DNA from: Reticulitermes lucifugus
Taxonomy: Eukaryota > Arthropoda > Insecta > Blattodea > Rhinotermitidae
Direction: 5' to 3'
DNA length: 32,240 bases
NCBI GenBank assembly: GCA_026260175.1
Contig: JAKCWW010002917.1
Span: forward strand, 1 to 32,240
Shown: piece after piece, positions 1-11,076 of the stretch
How positions within the stretch are numbered: position 1 is the stretch's first letter
Layout: the number at the start of each line of letters is the position of its first letter
Notes under the pieces: model-generated
The model's database searches: none
Seen by the model: only the letters and a program-made list of their open reading frames with translations
Told to the model about the DNA's origin: nothing
Translations under genes and position numbers: made by a program

Positions 1-1312
1 GTAGCACTTTACTAGTTTCTTCCTTAAATTTAAGTCCAGTTTGCTGGTGAAAATATTCTTCTTTACTGTTTAGAGCATAAAATAATATTTTATTAGAGGA
101 TAAAATAATATGACGGTGAACTAAATTTTTCCGTAGCTTTCGGTTCACTGGTGATAGCAAATGACCCGTCGAAATGTGTGAAATTTGGTACAATGATTAT
201 CAACGTATACATAAATTTATATAAGCTGTAATTTGAGTTAGCACACCATTGCAAAAAAGTGCAAATCTTTATACTTTGTCTGAAAAATTTAGCGGATATA
301 AAGCTCTGAGTTTCAGTATGAAGTTCTTACAGCAGTGAATTGAGATGGCAACAACAATAATGTTAATAGAAACTACATAAAATGGGAAAAGAAGCTTTTG
401 GTTGTGTTCTGCCGGAAATATTACGTAGCATTTTTCTTTTTATTTAAATACGTCTCAATGGCAGGAAATCTCTTGCAGAGAATCCAGTTATTTTTTACAA
501 ACCTCTCCATTTCTAATTTAATTCGCAAGTATAAAAGCCCGAAGGTCCTAAGTCTTGAAGGCTGCAGGAAAGCAAGAAATCTTTAAAGTCCTTTTATCTG
601 GAGGTTAATTATATAAAATTAGGTTTTGAATTTTTACGAGATTCTTTTCAAATAAACAAAAATTGCTTTTAAGACTTCCTGACAGGCAAAACACTTCCCA
701 TTTCTACACAGCTCACTAATATCAGTACAGAAGATTACATTCCCAGCACTTTATCCTTCTAGAATGAAACTCAATTTTCACCAACTATACTATGTTACAA
801 CTCATTTAAAGGTCACGGCATTTCGAGTTGAATTAAGTTTGTCTTTATTGTCTCTTAAATTTTTAAACCCAAGTCTTGTGCAACATTAATACAGAGTGTA
901 GTAGGGCTACAGAAAAAAACAAACAGGAACTGAAAGAAAAATTTCACGCTGGTCAGACATTATTTTATTCTACACCATGAAGTATTTAGAGACTTCACCG
1001 AGGAAGAAACATCCAAAACTTCGCTTGTGTTAAAGTTGACTAATTTGCCAAGACACAAGAAGTGTGGGTAGCGGAAAGCCCCAGAGACCAAAGTTTATTC
1101 GGTGAAGTAAATAACATTGTACCTTTTGACCAACGGAAAACTATAAGAGAAAGACTGGTTAAAAGACAACCAAAGTGTGAATATAAATATGAGTAAGAAT
1201 GATATGAATAAATCGAAGTGTCAGATTTTATAAAACATATTACGTAACTGGATCAATAGCACACTGTTAGGGCAACTGCAAATACATTGATTGAAACTTA
1301 AATAAACCAGAT
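1..1312. other. AT-rich DNA, nothing recognised
   Basis: Low-complexity AT-rich sequence on both strands. The only open frame of note (398-586, plus) has no recognisable motif and looks like chance. No repeat shared with the rest of the window was seen. Confidence 0.6.
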
Positions 1313-1339
1313 TATATATATATATATATATATATATAT
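1313..1339. repeat. (TA)n microsatellite
   Basis: An uninterrupted run of about 13 TA dinucleotides. It lies inside a chance minus-strand frame and explains that frame's IYIYIY reading. Confidence 0.95.
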
Positions 1340-1667
1340 TAAGAAGATGCCACTGTTTTCTATGCGAGGTATGGAATTCTTACAAAGGTTCTGAGAAAGA
1401 ATCAAGCCTGGTGGGATATGGCTGAGTGCCAACCGGTAACTACCGACGTTTCGAAAGAATTTTATGTGTCTCTCTGCAGTGTGGTCTATCTCATCAATGT
1501 AAACAAGGTCGTATCTCACAAGAATTAAACCTTCAAACAATTTTCAATATTTGATTTCGAACAATGAGAATAAATGCAATGACTTTTGAAGGGACCAGCA
1601 TCATCAGAACAAAATCAGGGACAGATAAATTATATGTCAATTGAAGGAATTCAACCAGTCAGGATGT
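1340..1667. other. Nothing recognised
   Basis: No repeat, motif or credible coding signal seen. Confidence 0.5.
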
Positions 1668-1781
1668 CACATATCAAGTTTAAGGAATATTACGGAGCGT
1701 TCCGAGAAAAATTTATAATGTCTGCACATATCAAGTTTAAGGAATATTACGGAGCGTTCCAAGAAAAATTCATAATGTCTG
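1668..1781 (+). repeat. 57-bp tandem duplication, two units
   Basis: Units 1668-1724 and 1725-1781 differ at only 2 of 57 positions by my reading. 57 is a multiple of three, so the duplication keeps a plus-strand frame (1586-1855) open. It repeats the peptide HIKFKEYYGAF with one R/Q change soon after. The surrounding frame is otherwise unrecognised and ends in a hydrophobic tail, so a coding role is doubtful. The high identity shows a recent duplication. Confidence 0.9.
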
Positions 1782-4700
1782 ACTTTCCTGTTGCGTTGAG
1801 TTCTAGTCCCACTTATCTACTAGTATTATTCTTCTTGTCCTATTTTCTTTCGTGAATAACTTATTAATTAACAACAGATATTCTGTAGGTGTTTGAAAAT
1901 TGTCAGCTATAACCTCAAGGTTGTTTTCGGCATTTCTTACTTACTAAATATATTTCATATATAATCTGAAGTAGAATTTAGAATTGATGTCTGTACAATA
2001 TTTCACACCCTTAGCTCCAGTGGTCCATTTGTTATCGCTATCACCATTAAGAAAATTAAAAACAAAATTTTCTTGCGGCTGCAATCTCATTATTTTTTAC
2101 TATGCAATGCATTACCTCACAAACTTAGCTTATTTGTTTCAGAATTTTACCACTTCTTCTCCCTAGAGTGAGTGTCGTTTGTGTCACGTTTTCTCTCAAG
2201 TTTTTGTATCTGCCAAATATATTTACTGATTTCAGGAAATAGGAAAGTGAACGTTAGAATATCCTCCTTCGAAATAGAGTTCGCACAAAGTTTCGTGAAA
2301 ATCGATCAAAGGATCTAACGTTGAAACCAACCGTATATAAACACACACAAAGAATGATGATGAATTCATAAGCTTCCTTCTCGTCTACAGTTTAGGAATT
2401 TAACCCCTTAAATACCAGTTGTTACTTCATGTACTGCCAGATTTAACACTCAAAAATTCTACGTAATACCCAAATATGTTTTATGTGTTTTGATGTTCTA
2501 CTAACGAGCAACGATTATTTTTACAGCATTAAATAAATTGTTTTTATAACCGAGAAAAATGTGTTTTCTTTGCTGTACGCACTGCAACTTTAAACAAAAT
2601 ATAGGTTAATTTTTTTTGTAAAAGAATGAGTAATCTAAAGTAAGGACTAGAGATAAAATTTTGTTCAAAATATTAGGTATGTGTACCAACGTTTCGTAAC
2701 ATAGGAGAAAAAAGGAAATTAAGGTTACATTTAAAGTAATACGAGTATATACATGTGTGTGTGTAAAATCAGAAGAAAAGAGAGTGAAAAACACTAAATT
2801 TGGGGGAGAATACGTTCACATACATGTGTGAAAACACATTCAAATACGTACTGAGCAATGGTCCATGACTGGCAATTCATAAATTTAGTACAACTGAATA
2901 AATAAAAAATTCTATGCAGTTTCGACGATGATGTATTACCTTCACAAACACTTTTAATGCAGTCTTTTAAAATAGTCTAATATACACCTGAAACAAAATG
3001 TTTTTGAAGCCGGCCCCGTTTCCGACTTTAGGTTAGGTAACTCAATGCCTTAGAGTTTTTTGTAATGGGTCCACCATCCACCTCACTAGGTGCATTTCCG
3101 GAACCTTGTTTTTCAATTCTACATCAGACAATGGACAGTCCAAAAGAAGATAGCTTCTACTCGTAGAATACTTTTCTCTTTCTTCTTCTTTCACTTTATG
3201 CCCACGTTGATTTCCCACGTGTGACAGTGCAACTGTTGCATTTGACCTCCTGATCAACCTTCACACCCACGCTCACTGCAGAATCATAAAACCAGCGTAT
3301 AAGGGCGATAATGGTTCTCATGAATCCTTCCTAAATAACGAAGATTTTGTGACAAACGTATCGCTACAAAAGAGTAAACACATGTCTAACATAAAGAAGC
3401 CCAACTTCTAGACAATGAAAATAATTACCGGTTGACAATTAATGAGAGTAAAGCACTGCAGCAACTAAATCGACATTTTATAGACCTTTTCTTTGCAGCA
3501 GATAATTAAACCGTTAATGCAGCGTGTATGTGTTTTTTTAAGGAAATTATTTTACTTTTGCTCTTGTAACAAGCCTCTGTAGAAAGAAGCTTGGGATTTT
3601 CTAATTGTGTTTTAAGTAGATGTGTATATAAAACTTCTAATCTTATCTTCGTGCCGAAACTCTTATTTCAAATTATCTAAATTCCCGGCGCTCTTTTCAT
3701 CAAAACTTTGACAACGAACTAGTTGATTCATATAGTCCTAAGTTAGAAAAAAATAATAAATTATATTACAAAAGTTTCCAAAATATTATATAGTCAGAGT
3801 CCTAAAATGTTTTCAAACAAATATTATTCTATCGTGTAACTTACTGCAGAGTAAACTGTTATAGGGAAGATATAACTTCAATTTTTGGAGACCAAAATTG
3901 GCATACATTATATACAAAATTCTGTTTTCCTTTACAGAGAATACAATGAATAAAACTTGCTTCAATACAAAAAAAATCGGTGCACTTAGTGTAAAGAAGT
4001 GTTACTTTTTTTATTATGACAACCATATGGAACACGTAAACACAATATGTGGGAAAATTTAGTGTTTTTAGTAATAAGCTTGGCTGTCTGTATATTAACT
4101 ACTAAATTTTAAGGAATTGGTTATGTTAAAACCTCTTATTTTTAGTGTACCATTATTGTGAAGTATCCATTTATCACTCTTCAAATAATTACATGCACCC
4201 TCTGGGAGTTAAAATACAGCATCATATTCTCGTGGGATGTAGAGGGAATCTAAAACAAGCCCGAAGGTTTCCAGTGTGAATATTGGGTTATTGTAGGCCT
4301 AGACAAATCAGAAAGCGGCGAGGGTCTTATTGCTCCAAAGAAAACAGCTACGGGCCGTAGGGGTAGATTCCGGGGGGAAACATTATTAATAATATTCTAA
4401 TAAAATAAAATAAATAATTTTAATTACTTTTATTTTTAATTGTGAATCATTGAAAACGAAAAAATATGATCCGTTGAAAGAATATTTTGTACTTTTCCTA
4501 ATCACTATTCAAACTTAGTGACAGACAGTAGAGCTCTTTTCGGCAAAAAACTTGGGTTATTCGGGAATCATATTTGAATTGGATGTCTTAAAAATATCTT
4601 ACCAGTGGCCGTTAGTCGGAGAATAAAGTTGCTCCTTTTTATTTATGTTTATGGTGTAGAATCTTTGTTCACATTTTTAGGTGCTTCCAAAAATGTTGAA

Positions 4701-5395
4701 TGTTTCAGAGCAACTTTGATCAGTTTTTTAACTTTTCACTAGCCAGATTCCAAAAACTTCCCGCAGGAGAATATAGGGAATGACTCTTCTTTATTCCTCC
4801 TACCGTTTGAATCATTCCGCCACGCGTACGTAATTGTAAGCGCAACATGTTCAAAAATTCATTGTTGACGGCAACAATTAATTCTGAAATTTCAAACAAC
4901 TAAATTAAAAAAGAAAAAATAAATATTATTTTTGAAAGCTGTTACAGACCGCAAAATGAGCCCTCAGTGGGCTGCATGCGACCCGGGGTCTGTGTATTGC
5001 GCAGGCCTTGGTTATTTTTTAGGGCTTTAGTTTCATTTTGAATTGAAAAGCAAGGCAGTTATTTAGATTGTGACTATCTTGCTGAGACGAGCAAAAATGA
5101 ATTGTGCCTCGAAAAAAAATTACAAAATTCTCGCGACATTAACCAATAATGCACGGGATGGACACTTTGCAGGAGAAGTGCAAACACTCATTTGAAGAAG
5201 GCTAATGCTATTACGGTATAGCTACTCCAAGACCAAGATGAAACTTCAAATAATCAATGTGACTGCAATTCTGTTTTTTCTTGTAAAGAGCGAAGTAGAA
5301 GAACACTTCTGTGGGAAAAGTAAAAATGATGCAGGTAGCTTGTCTACCTTCATCCTAATAATGCTTATAACTTTTAACTTCACCATGTGATTCTT
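1782..5395. other. AT-rich DNA, no gene recognised
   Basis: Mostly AT-rich sequence without recognisable features. The stretch 3005-3290 is richer in GC and holds a 71-codon minus-strand frame (3042-3257) rich in charged residues, but I match it to no family. It could be part of an unrecognised repeat. A short TG run sits near 2754-2765. Confidence 0.5.
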
Positions 5396-5599
5396 TGACG
5401 ATGGTGTAACATGCGAAACTTCACTGATGTGTATTAGAACTTTTTCGATCGTCTCTGAGTATAGAACATACAACACAAGATTTCGAAAGCAATTTGCTTT
5501 CGTCTTCAGGTGAAAACACCTGAAGACGAAAGTAGTTTGCTTTCGAAACTTTGTGTTGTATATTTTATACTAAATGACAATGACGATTTTTCGCATGTT
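5396..5599. repeat. Fold-back element, near-palindromic inverted repeat with 4-nt loop
   Basis: Inner arms 5468-5512 and 5517-5561 are 45 bp each and differ at about 5 positions by my alignment, separated by the four A's at 5513-5516. Similarity continues outward (GAGTATA/TAGTATA, then ATCGTC), and a matching 11-bp block (5408-5418 and 5589-5599) marks the outer edges. The left arm carries about 30 extra bases. Each inner arm contains CTGAAGA, a CGAAAG/CTTTCG stem and then AAA(C). A related TGA-CG...CG-AAAC motif sits at 5396-5419. The arrangement is two head-to-head copies of one roughly 90-bp unit. This recalls inverted terminal units of Penelope-like elements, which carry hammerhead-like motifs, but the class is inferred only. 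Confidence 0.8.
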
Positions 5600-5820
5600 T
5601 CAAATTTAATTTTGCCGGATTCTTTCTTTTTTTAAGCTAATGATGACACATAGAAAAGATGAAAAGTATAAACCCGATAAAATATTCAAAAGAAATCAGC
5701 AGCATATATGTTCTTGTATATCTCAATAAGAAGTCTTTTTGTGAGCAATACGATTTATATGACATTAGTGTGGATGGACATGGAAGATAAATGATTCTGC
5801 CACTGAGTATCGTTCAACTT

Positions 5821-6113
5821 TTGGCCGTGCCATGGCTCAGGCGGTTAGTCGCCGGCCTCTCACAGCAGAGACCCAGGTTCGATCCCGGGTCCGTCCATGT
5901 AGAATTTGTGCTGGACAAAGTGGTACTGGGACAGGCTCTCCCCCGATTACTTCGATTTCCCCCTGTCAATTTCATTCCACCGCTACTCCATTACTTGGAA
6001 AAATTAAAAATCTAATCATCACCTTCACCTACGTCTTCATCACAGGGCTGCACAATAAGCCTTAAGGCTGCAGTGCGTCCGTAGCGTCTGCTGCGGGACC
6101 CCTCACAAAAAAG
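5821..6113 (+). mobile_element. tRNA-derived SINE (family A), copy 1, full length
   Basis: The head has pol III internal promoter boxes: A box at 5833-5844 (TGGCTCAGGCGG) and B box at 5876-5886 (GGTTCGATCCC), followed by an unrelated body. The 3' end carries a hairpin (6079-6096, stem CCGTAGC/GCTGCGG, loop GTCT) and a short A-rich tail. The insertion is flanked by an 11-bp target-site duplication with one mismatch (5810-5820 and 6114-6124). The two overlapping plus-strand frames here are readings through the SINE, not genes. Copies in this window lie at 7898, 15783 and 18678, with older relatives at 21143 and 31856. SINEs encode no protein and depend on a LINE reverse transcriptase. Confidence 0.93.
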
Positions 6114-6124
6114 TCGTCCAACTT

Positions 6125-6784
6125 CTTACATTGGTACTGCTAGATTTAACAGATAAGTTATTGTTATCTTGTTGATAGGTGTTGAGTTTATTAGCACAAT
6201 TACGACACAACACAAAAACTTTCTATATTCTGTGCCAAGAGACCTATGATAAATAAAATCTAGAAGGTTGGCAAATAGTGTTTATTTAAATCTTCTGGTA
6301 AGTTTTTATTCACGTCTAACGTAGCGTGTGGATTACTGAAGGAAATTTATTACTTGTCAATATTTCGTTCTTAGATTACCTTTCTGCTGAAGGGTTCCGA
6401 TTATAGTCTGCCGTATTCTGGATTTGTGGCTCTCTGACTTTTATTCATTTTCTAGTAAGCTGCTTCTAACAAATCACAATGTGTCGGAAACTGCACGTTT
6501 TCATTCTAAGATAAAAATGTGGGGAGGCACCTATTCGCCTGGGTTCGTTAGAAAAATCTAATCGCAGTGACTGCCGCCTCCCTAACGTCTCAGATTTAAT
6601 TCCGAAACTTTTGTTCTGTTTGCAGTAGAAGACGATGATCAAAGCCCAGGAACACAGTAATCTAAGCAGGTTGTTTCTTTTATGTATCTCACGTGTTTTG
6701 TTCCAAAATGGACAGTAAGACTTAAAAGGTAAGTTCACCCTATATCAAGCCATGAAGGCCCATAGGGTGAGAAGTATAACTGTA
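6125..6784. other. Nothing recognised
   Basis: No shared repeat or credible coding signal. The 90-codon minus-strand frame at 6466-6738 is unrecognised and probably chance. Confidence 0.45.
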
Positions 6785-7010
6785 TTCTTTCTTTAACCTC
6801 CGCTTTAGATGGGGGTGAATGGTCAACGCCACGCCCCAGCCTCTTTCCAGCCGGGAAAGAGAGCCTATACCCATTTTACAGGAGGGTGGCTGGGACTTCT
6901 GGACGGGTGCGGAAAATCTCTCCCGCACCCAGACATGATTCCCCGACCCTTCGTTCTGCAGCGAGTCGCTGTGCTGACTATGCTATCCCGGTCCACTTAC
7001 AAACGGATGG
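6785..7010. mobile_element. Interspersed repeat family B, copy 1
   Basis: Shares an ordered set of blocks with 23140, 24455 and 29705: ACCTCCG, TTAGATGGGGGT, a GGTCA...CGCC stretch, a CCGGGAAAG block, CCCATTTTACAGGAGG and GGTGGC. All four copies have the same orientation. The right end read on the minus strand is tRNA-like (AAGGGTCGGGGAATC resembles a B box), so the true element orientation may be minus. The overlapping frames at 6740-7179 are readings through this GC-rich repeat. Confidence 0.65.
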
Positions 7011-7854
7011 CAAATTTCTTATCTTATTATGTCCATGCCTCTCCGCCATTCTTCCCTGCCATTTAATCTTCGAAAAACTAAATTGTTTTGTTAAAACCAA
7101 GCAGACTTATGAAGCAGTAACACTTCAATCCGGGGTGCATATTTCTAAAGTCCGTCGATTTTCCAAATTCATTGTTTGAAGTTATATGTTTTCGTGAAGT
7201 CCATCTAGGAAAGTACATGTAATTATTTAATATCCCAATGATCATTTAATAGGCAGCCAGGGTAGGTCTGTCGGTATTGTAGCTAGATTATAGACGGGCC
7301 ACATGGGAATCGTGTTTCCATTTCCGTCGGAAGCTGTAGACCGGCTCTAAGTCCTATCAAGTAGCTTATTCAATCAGTACGCAGGTAATTTTCCCGTTTT
7401 GGAGTAAAGCGGCTGAGGCACGAACCTGTCCACTCAACTCCGTCTAGTGCGAATGATGACAATGCGCGCAGTTATAAATTCACTCANCCCCCACCCCCAA
7501 CTTTCATGTTGTGCATAAGGACAGATATAAGTGCAGTGCAGGTTCAGCATCCAGACACATTTGACGTAACAAAATCGCTGCAGCTTAAAGAGCGTTATTA
7601 AATAACTTGACATCAAAACAAACGTGACGTTGTTGTGCCCGAAGTAAGACGACATATTTATATGAAACTTGGTTTCTTACTACACTATCTAGAAACCATT
7701 CTTTGTTTCAAACTAAGCATTCGGTACACCAGTTCATAAATATCTATAATGCAAACTGAAGCTAACTACATACACTGTTACAGAAAGAAAGCAGGTACTA
7801 AAAATTTAGAAATTACTAGAAGCAATGAAACTGAGTGGTATTCTTAGAATTGTA
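7011..7854. other. Unassigned; GC-richer stretch at about 7250-7490
   Basis: 7250-7490 is noticeably richer in GC and CpG than its neighbours and may be another unrecognised repeat. It holds no convincing gene. The rest is AT-rich. Confidence 0.4.
7487..7487. other. Ambiguous base (N)
   Basis: A single N directly before a C-rich run (7488-7498). It is probably an unresolved base-call or polishing error at a homopolymer-like site. Confidence 0.95.
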
Positions 7855-7873
7855 TGTGTGTGTGTGTGTGTGT
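7855..7873. repeat. (TG)n microsatellite
   Basis: A run of about nine TG units, shortly before the 3' tail of the minus-strand SINE at 7898. Confidence 0.95.
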
Positions 7874-7897
7874 TTAGAGGTTTTTCTCTCTCGACAG

Positions 7898-8163
7898 TTT
7901 TTTTTTGTGGAGAAGGGCCCCGCAGCAGAAGCTACGGACGCAACGCAGCCTTGAGGCTTATTTTGCAACCCTTGTGATGAATATGAAAAAAAATGATGTT
8001 TTTTTAATTTTTCCAGGTAATGGACCACCGTCGGAATGAAACTGACAGGGGAAAACCGAAGTACTCGGGGAAAAACCTGTCTCAATGCCATTTTGTCCAC
8101 CATAAATCCCACATGGACCCGCTGTGGGAGGCCGAAGACTAACTGCCTGAGCCATGGCACGGC
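7898..8163 (-). mobile_element. tRNA-derived SINE (family A), copy 2, B box deleted
   Basis: Minus-strand copy of the SINE at 5821. The T-run at 7898-7906 is its A tail and GCCATGGCAC near 8150-8160 is the head. The body and the 3' hairpin (7920-7937, loop agaa on the plus strand) are well kept. Around 8115-8125 the copy passes from the post-A-box region straight to the CCATG block, so about 20 bases including the B box are missing. The A box reads TGGCTCAGGCAG on the minus strand. I could not define convincing target-site duplications. The two minus-strand frames at 7816-8160 are translations of this SINE. Confidence 0.9.
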
Positions 8164-9454
8164 CTATTACCCTCGGCAGCTACATTTTTCTATCTAATTT
8201 TATTGAAATATCACAGAAACTGAAAGGATTTTGATGTAAGCAAAAGCCGAAATTCTAGGATACAATTGCCGTAATTAGTACCAGTACAGAAAAATCATGA
8301 AAGATCACAGGATGTATAGGGGTCTGTTATCGCCGTGCCATCATTAGTGCAGATGAAATGGGAACACAGATATGTCTAGAGCATGGAAGTTGATATTTAA
8401 GATACCGGAAACAAAGTTTTTAAATGAATTCCACGAAATAGTATCACAATTATTTTTTACCCAGAATAATCATAAAAATACTTACCTCAATGATTTCGGC
8501 GGCTTAGCTGACTCTTTTGAAAAATGTGTCTATTCCATTCCAATACACCTTGTTATTCCGCTTGTAAAAATTTAAAATTTTTGTATATTTTGAAATTATT
8601 TGTTTTATTTCATGATGTTTGTATCACCGAAATAACTTCTTGTTCCTTTCAAAAAAATAAATTTCTGCGAGATTGTTGATAGAACATGTTTCATTACAAA
8701 TCACTCGTCTACCATAATGCACGGTGAACAAAAATTAAAGTTGATGTTTCATTACATTTAACCGAATTACATAGAGGGAATTATTCCCGAAACGTAATGC
8801 TAAAGAACAAACGTATATTATAGTAACAAACATGTTCAATTAACTCTCGTGTTTTTAGCTTGTATCTTTCTCGTATTGCGGCATTATTCACATAGCGAAA
8901 CACAGACCTTTTGCAAATGCGGTTGAGCAGTTACTGAACAAATCGCAATGCTACTGGTAAAACACAGTTCAGTGCCGTACAGCAAGTCATCAACAAAATG
9001 GTCTTTATAGGCAAGCTATTTATTTTAGACAGATTCGTAATGTTGTCTTTATTTTGTGTAACAAGTTTTCTTTCTTTGCTTACTGAACTTAGTAATGATC
9101 ATTATCTTAGTTTAGAAAGTTTAGTCTTGCTCTGTAGCTCTGAAAAATATTTAGGGCATAGAAACAAGCGACCAGAACAACACAGTTTTTCTCCCCTTAC
9201 GTAAAAAAGCATAGAAAAATAGAAAAGAGCAAATGAGCACTTTAGGATTGCGTAATGAGGTAAGTTTATCACACTCTTATCGTCTGTCCATTTTTGTGTA
9301 TATGAGTAAGGCGTTTTGAATTGATTGTGCGTGAACTACAGGACAAAAGGATGGCACAAATATTAAGAACAATTTCGAAGACCACAATTAATGGGTACAT
9401 ATTTTTGCGGCAAATTCTGAAAATTGTAGAGATTATAAAAGTCTGTTAGTGGAC
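8164..9454. other. AT-rich DNA, nothing recognised
   Basis: Open frames at 8372-8575 and 8998-9204 are short, AT-driven and match no family I know. No repeat shared with the rest of the window. Confidence 0.5.
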
Positions 9455-9540
9455 TAAAGAAGGATGAATTTGGCGGGGCATATAGCAAGATGGAAGAGAT
9501 GAGAAGACTATGTTGATTATTCGCAGGTGGGTGATAAAAC
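9455..9540 (+). pseudogene. Possible LINE reverse-transcriptase scrap
   Basis: One frame reads MNLAGHIARW, which resembles the (L/M)xWAGHxARM signature of the C-terminal region of many insect non-LTR retrotransposon reverse transcriptases. The following bases are purine-rich and compatible with a decayed continuation, but frames break quickly. This may be a sixth copy of the LINE family at 10357, 17345, 19107, 23765 and 26089. The match rests on about ten residues, so it is weak. Confidence 0.35.
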
Positions 9541-9934
9541 TAATCAGAAGAACATGGTGTAAGCACGTGGAATGAATTTATTGAATTAGGTTTCTTGTAA
9601 AAACAATAATGAAAATTCGGATCCCTTAAAAGGTGTAAAATGACTTAATTGGCGAGATCTTTATGGCTATCAATTTTGACTCTGTCGTCTTAATTTTTTA
9701 TATAAAAACCACAACTTTTCGTAAATTGTTTCTCCTTCTGTGTTTAGGCTCACAGGATATGAAGAGATTCCTACATCACTGTGTATCGTGGTAGATATTA
9801 TTCTCAGACAGAACTCCTTTGTGCTAACAAGATTATGGAAAAAATCCAAATTAGTGTAAGCGCCTCAAATAGGACTATGTAAATAATATAAAAGATATAT
9901 ATATCACCTTAAGTGCCTTTATGTACGGATACAG
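9541..9934. other. Nothing recognised
   Basis: AT-rich sequence with a short TA run near 9896. No coding or repeat signal. Confidence 0.5.
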
Positions 9935-10100
9935 TCGTTTCTGCTACTACGGGTGTTTCGTTAAGGCGAATTGGCTATAAAGCGATTGATGGATAAGTAG
10001 ACGTTGTTTGTATAACGCGAAATTTCACGTACGCGTGTTTGTCATTACGCGATTCCAGCGATCACTTTGAAGGATTTTTAAAGTCTACCCTAGAGGGGTT
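9935..10100. repeat. CpG-rich unexplained block, possible DNA-transposon remnant
   Basis: Many CpG dinucleotides in an otherwise CpG-poor neighbourhood, with recurring GCGA, ACGCGAAAT and TACGCG-like words (for example GCTATAAAGCGA and GTATAACGCGAA). Such words occur in termini of pogo/Tigger-like elements. That comparison is from memory and unverified. No transposase is visible. Confidence 0.25.
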
Positions 10101-10356
10101 TCATTTCTCTTTATTAGACGATTTGTTACAACGCGAGGTCTCGCAAGAAGAGAACTGTCGCCTTATAGCACAACTCACAGTAATCGAAATTCCTTTATTG
10201 GTCTTATTCTTATTAATCCTTTTTAAAGTTCCGTTGCTTTTTACTCCTGTGGTCCTGTGGAATATATTTAGACATAAGAAGGAGGAAAAACGGGAGGCTG
10301 GAGAAAATTGCTTTGTGATTAGTTCTATAATTGGTGCTCCTCACGGAATATTATTA

Positions 10357-10660
10357 GGGTGAGATGGGAGGAGCATGTAGCATGTAGGAAGGACGATCAA
10401 TACATATAGGGTTGTGCCTGAGAATCCCGAAGGAAAGATATCGCTTGCAACACTTAGTCGTATATTCCCGGATATTATTAAAATGGGTTTTAAAGAAATG
10501 TGAAGAGAATGTGTGTACTGGATTCATGAGGTTCAGAACAGGGGCCAGTGTAGGCCTTGTGAGCGCTGTAATGGATCTTCGAGTTCCGTAAAGTGCGACG
10601 GATTTCTTGATCAGCTATAAATCGATGTTGGCTTCTAAAGAAGGGCTCTGTTCCAGAGAG
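10357..10660 (+). pseudogene. LINE (family C) 3' end: decayed reverse-transcriptase C-terminus plus 3' tail
   Basis: This is the end of a non-LTR retrotransposon, broken across three frames. Frame 3 from 10359 reads VRWEEHVACRKDD, resembling the WAGHVAR region. Frame 1 from 10423 reads NPEGK, then DIIKMGFKEM, then a stop at 10501-10503 and RECVYWIHEVQNRGQ. These are the expected C-terminal blocks (xPEGKRxLGRP, NIKMDLxE, DWxxLAQDRxxW) in the correct order. Frame 2 from 10556 reads LVSAVMDLRVP and stops at 10589-10591. A non-coding tail shared with 19107 follows. The autonomous element would encode an endonuclease-reverse transcriptase. This piece is dead because of frameshifts and an internal stop, and is 5'-truncated, which is common for LINEs. 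Family assignment by blocks is firm; the exact clade is not. Confidence 0.75.
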
Positions 10661-10705
10661 TTGTTTGGTTGCTTGTTTCGTTACTTGTTTTTGGTTGGAT
10701 AGTTA

Positions 10706-10799
10706 TTCAGTTAGTTAGTCAGTCAGCTAGTTAGTTAGTTAGTTAGATAGATAGATAGATAGATATATAGACACATAGATAGATAGACAGATAGATAGT
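10706..10799. repeat. TTAG/GATA compound tetranucleotide repeat
   Basis: (TTAG)n with TCAG variants passes into (GATA)n with a few GACA and TATA interruptions. It directly follows the LINE 3' end at 10357-10660. Microsatellites growing at LINE tails are common, so it may derive from the element's tail. Confidence 0.9.
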
Positions 10800-11076
10800 T
10801 CAATTAAGCCTATTCGTGTGGAAGCTTGTGCCTCCTATGCTCTTCAGGGCTATTACGTCGACCCCTAAATGAAAGATGTATCTGACTAAATAGCAAGTTG
10901 TTTGCTTTCGTTCATTGCAAGAGAGTAACATATTTGCATAGTATAACGAAGGGTGCTAAAACTTAGGCGTGCTGCATACAGGACAGTCACAAGGGAAAAT
11001 ATACTGGCAGACTTGATATGAAGGTCGCTAAAGTCAGTAACTAAAATGGTGCAATAATATTTACGAAATGTCGAAT

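Noticed and set aside
5876..5886. tRNA gene suggested by GGTTCGATCCC (also at 18733)
   Set aside because: A and B boxes are present, but there is no acceptor stem pairing, and the sequence continues as a multi-copy SINE body with target-site duplications.
5791..6065. Two overlapping plus-strand open frames
   Set aside because: Both are readings through the SINE at 5821-6113, whose borders are fixed by target-site duplications.
10039..10362. 107-codon frame as a gene
   Set aside because: It has no ATG start (begins at TTG), no recognised motif, and ends inside the LINE fragment at 10357.
10711..10745. Insect telomere repeat (TTAGG)n
   Set aside because: The unit is TTAG or TTAGT without the second G. 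It is an ordinary tetranucleotide microsatellite.
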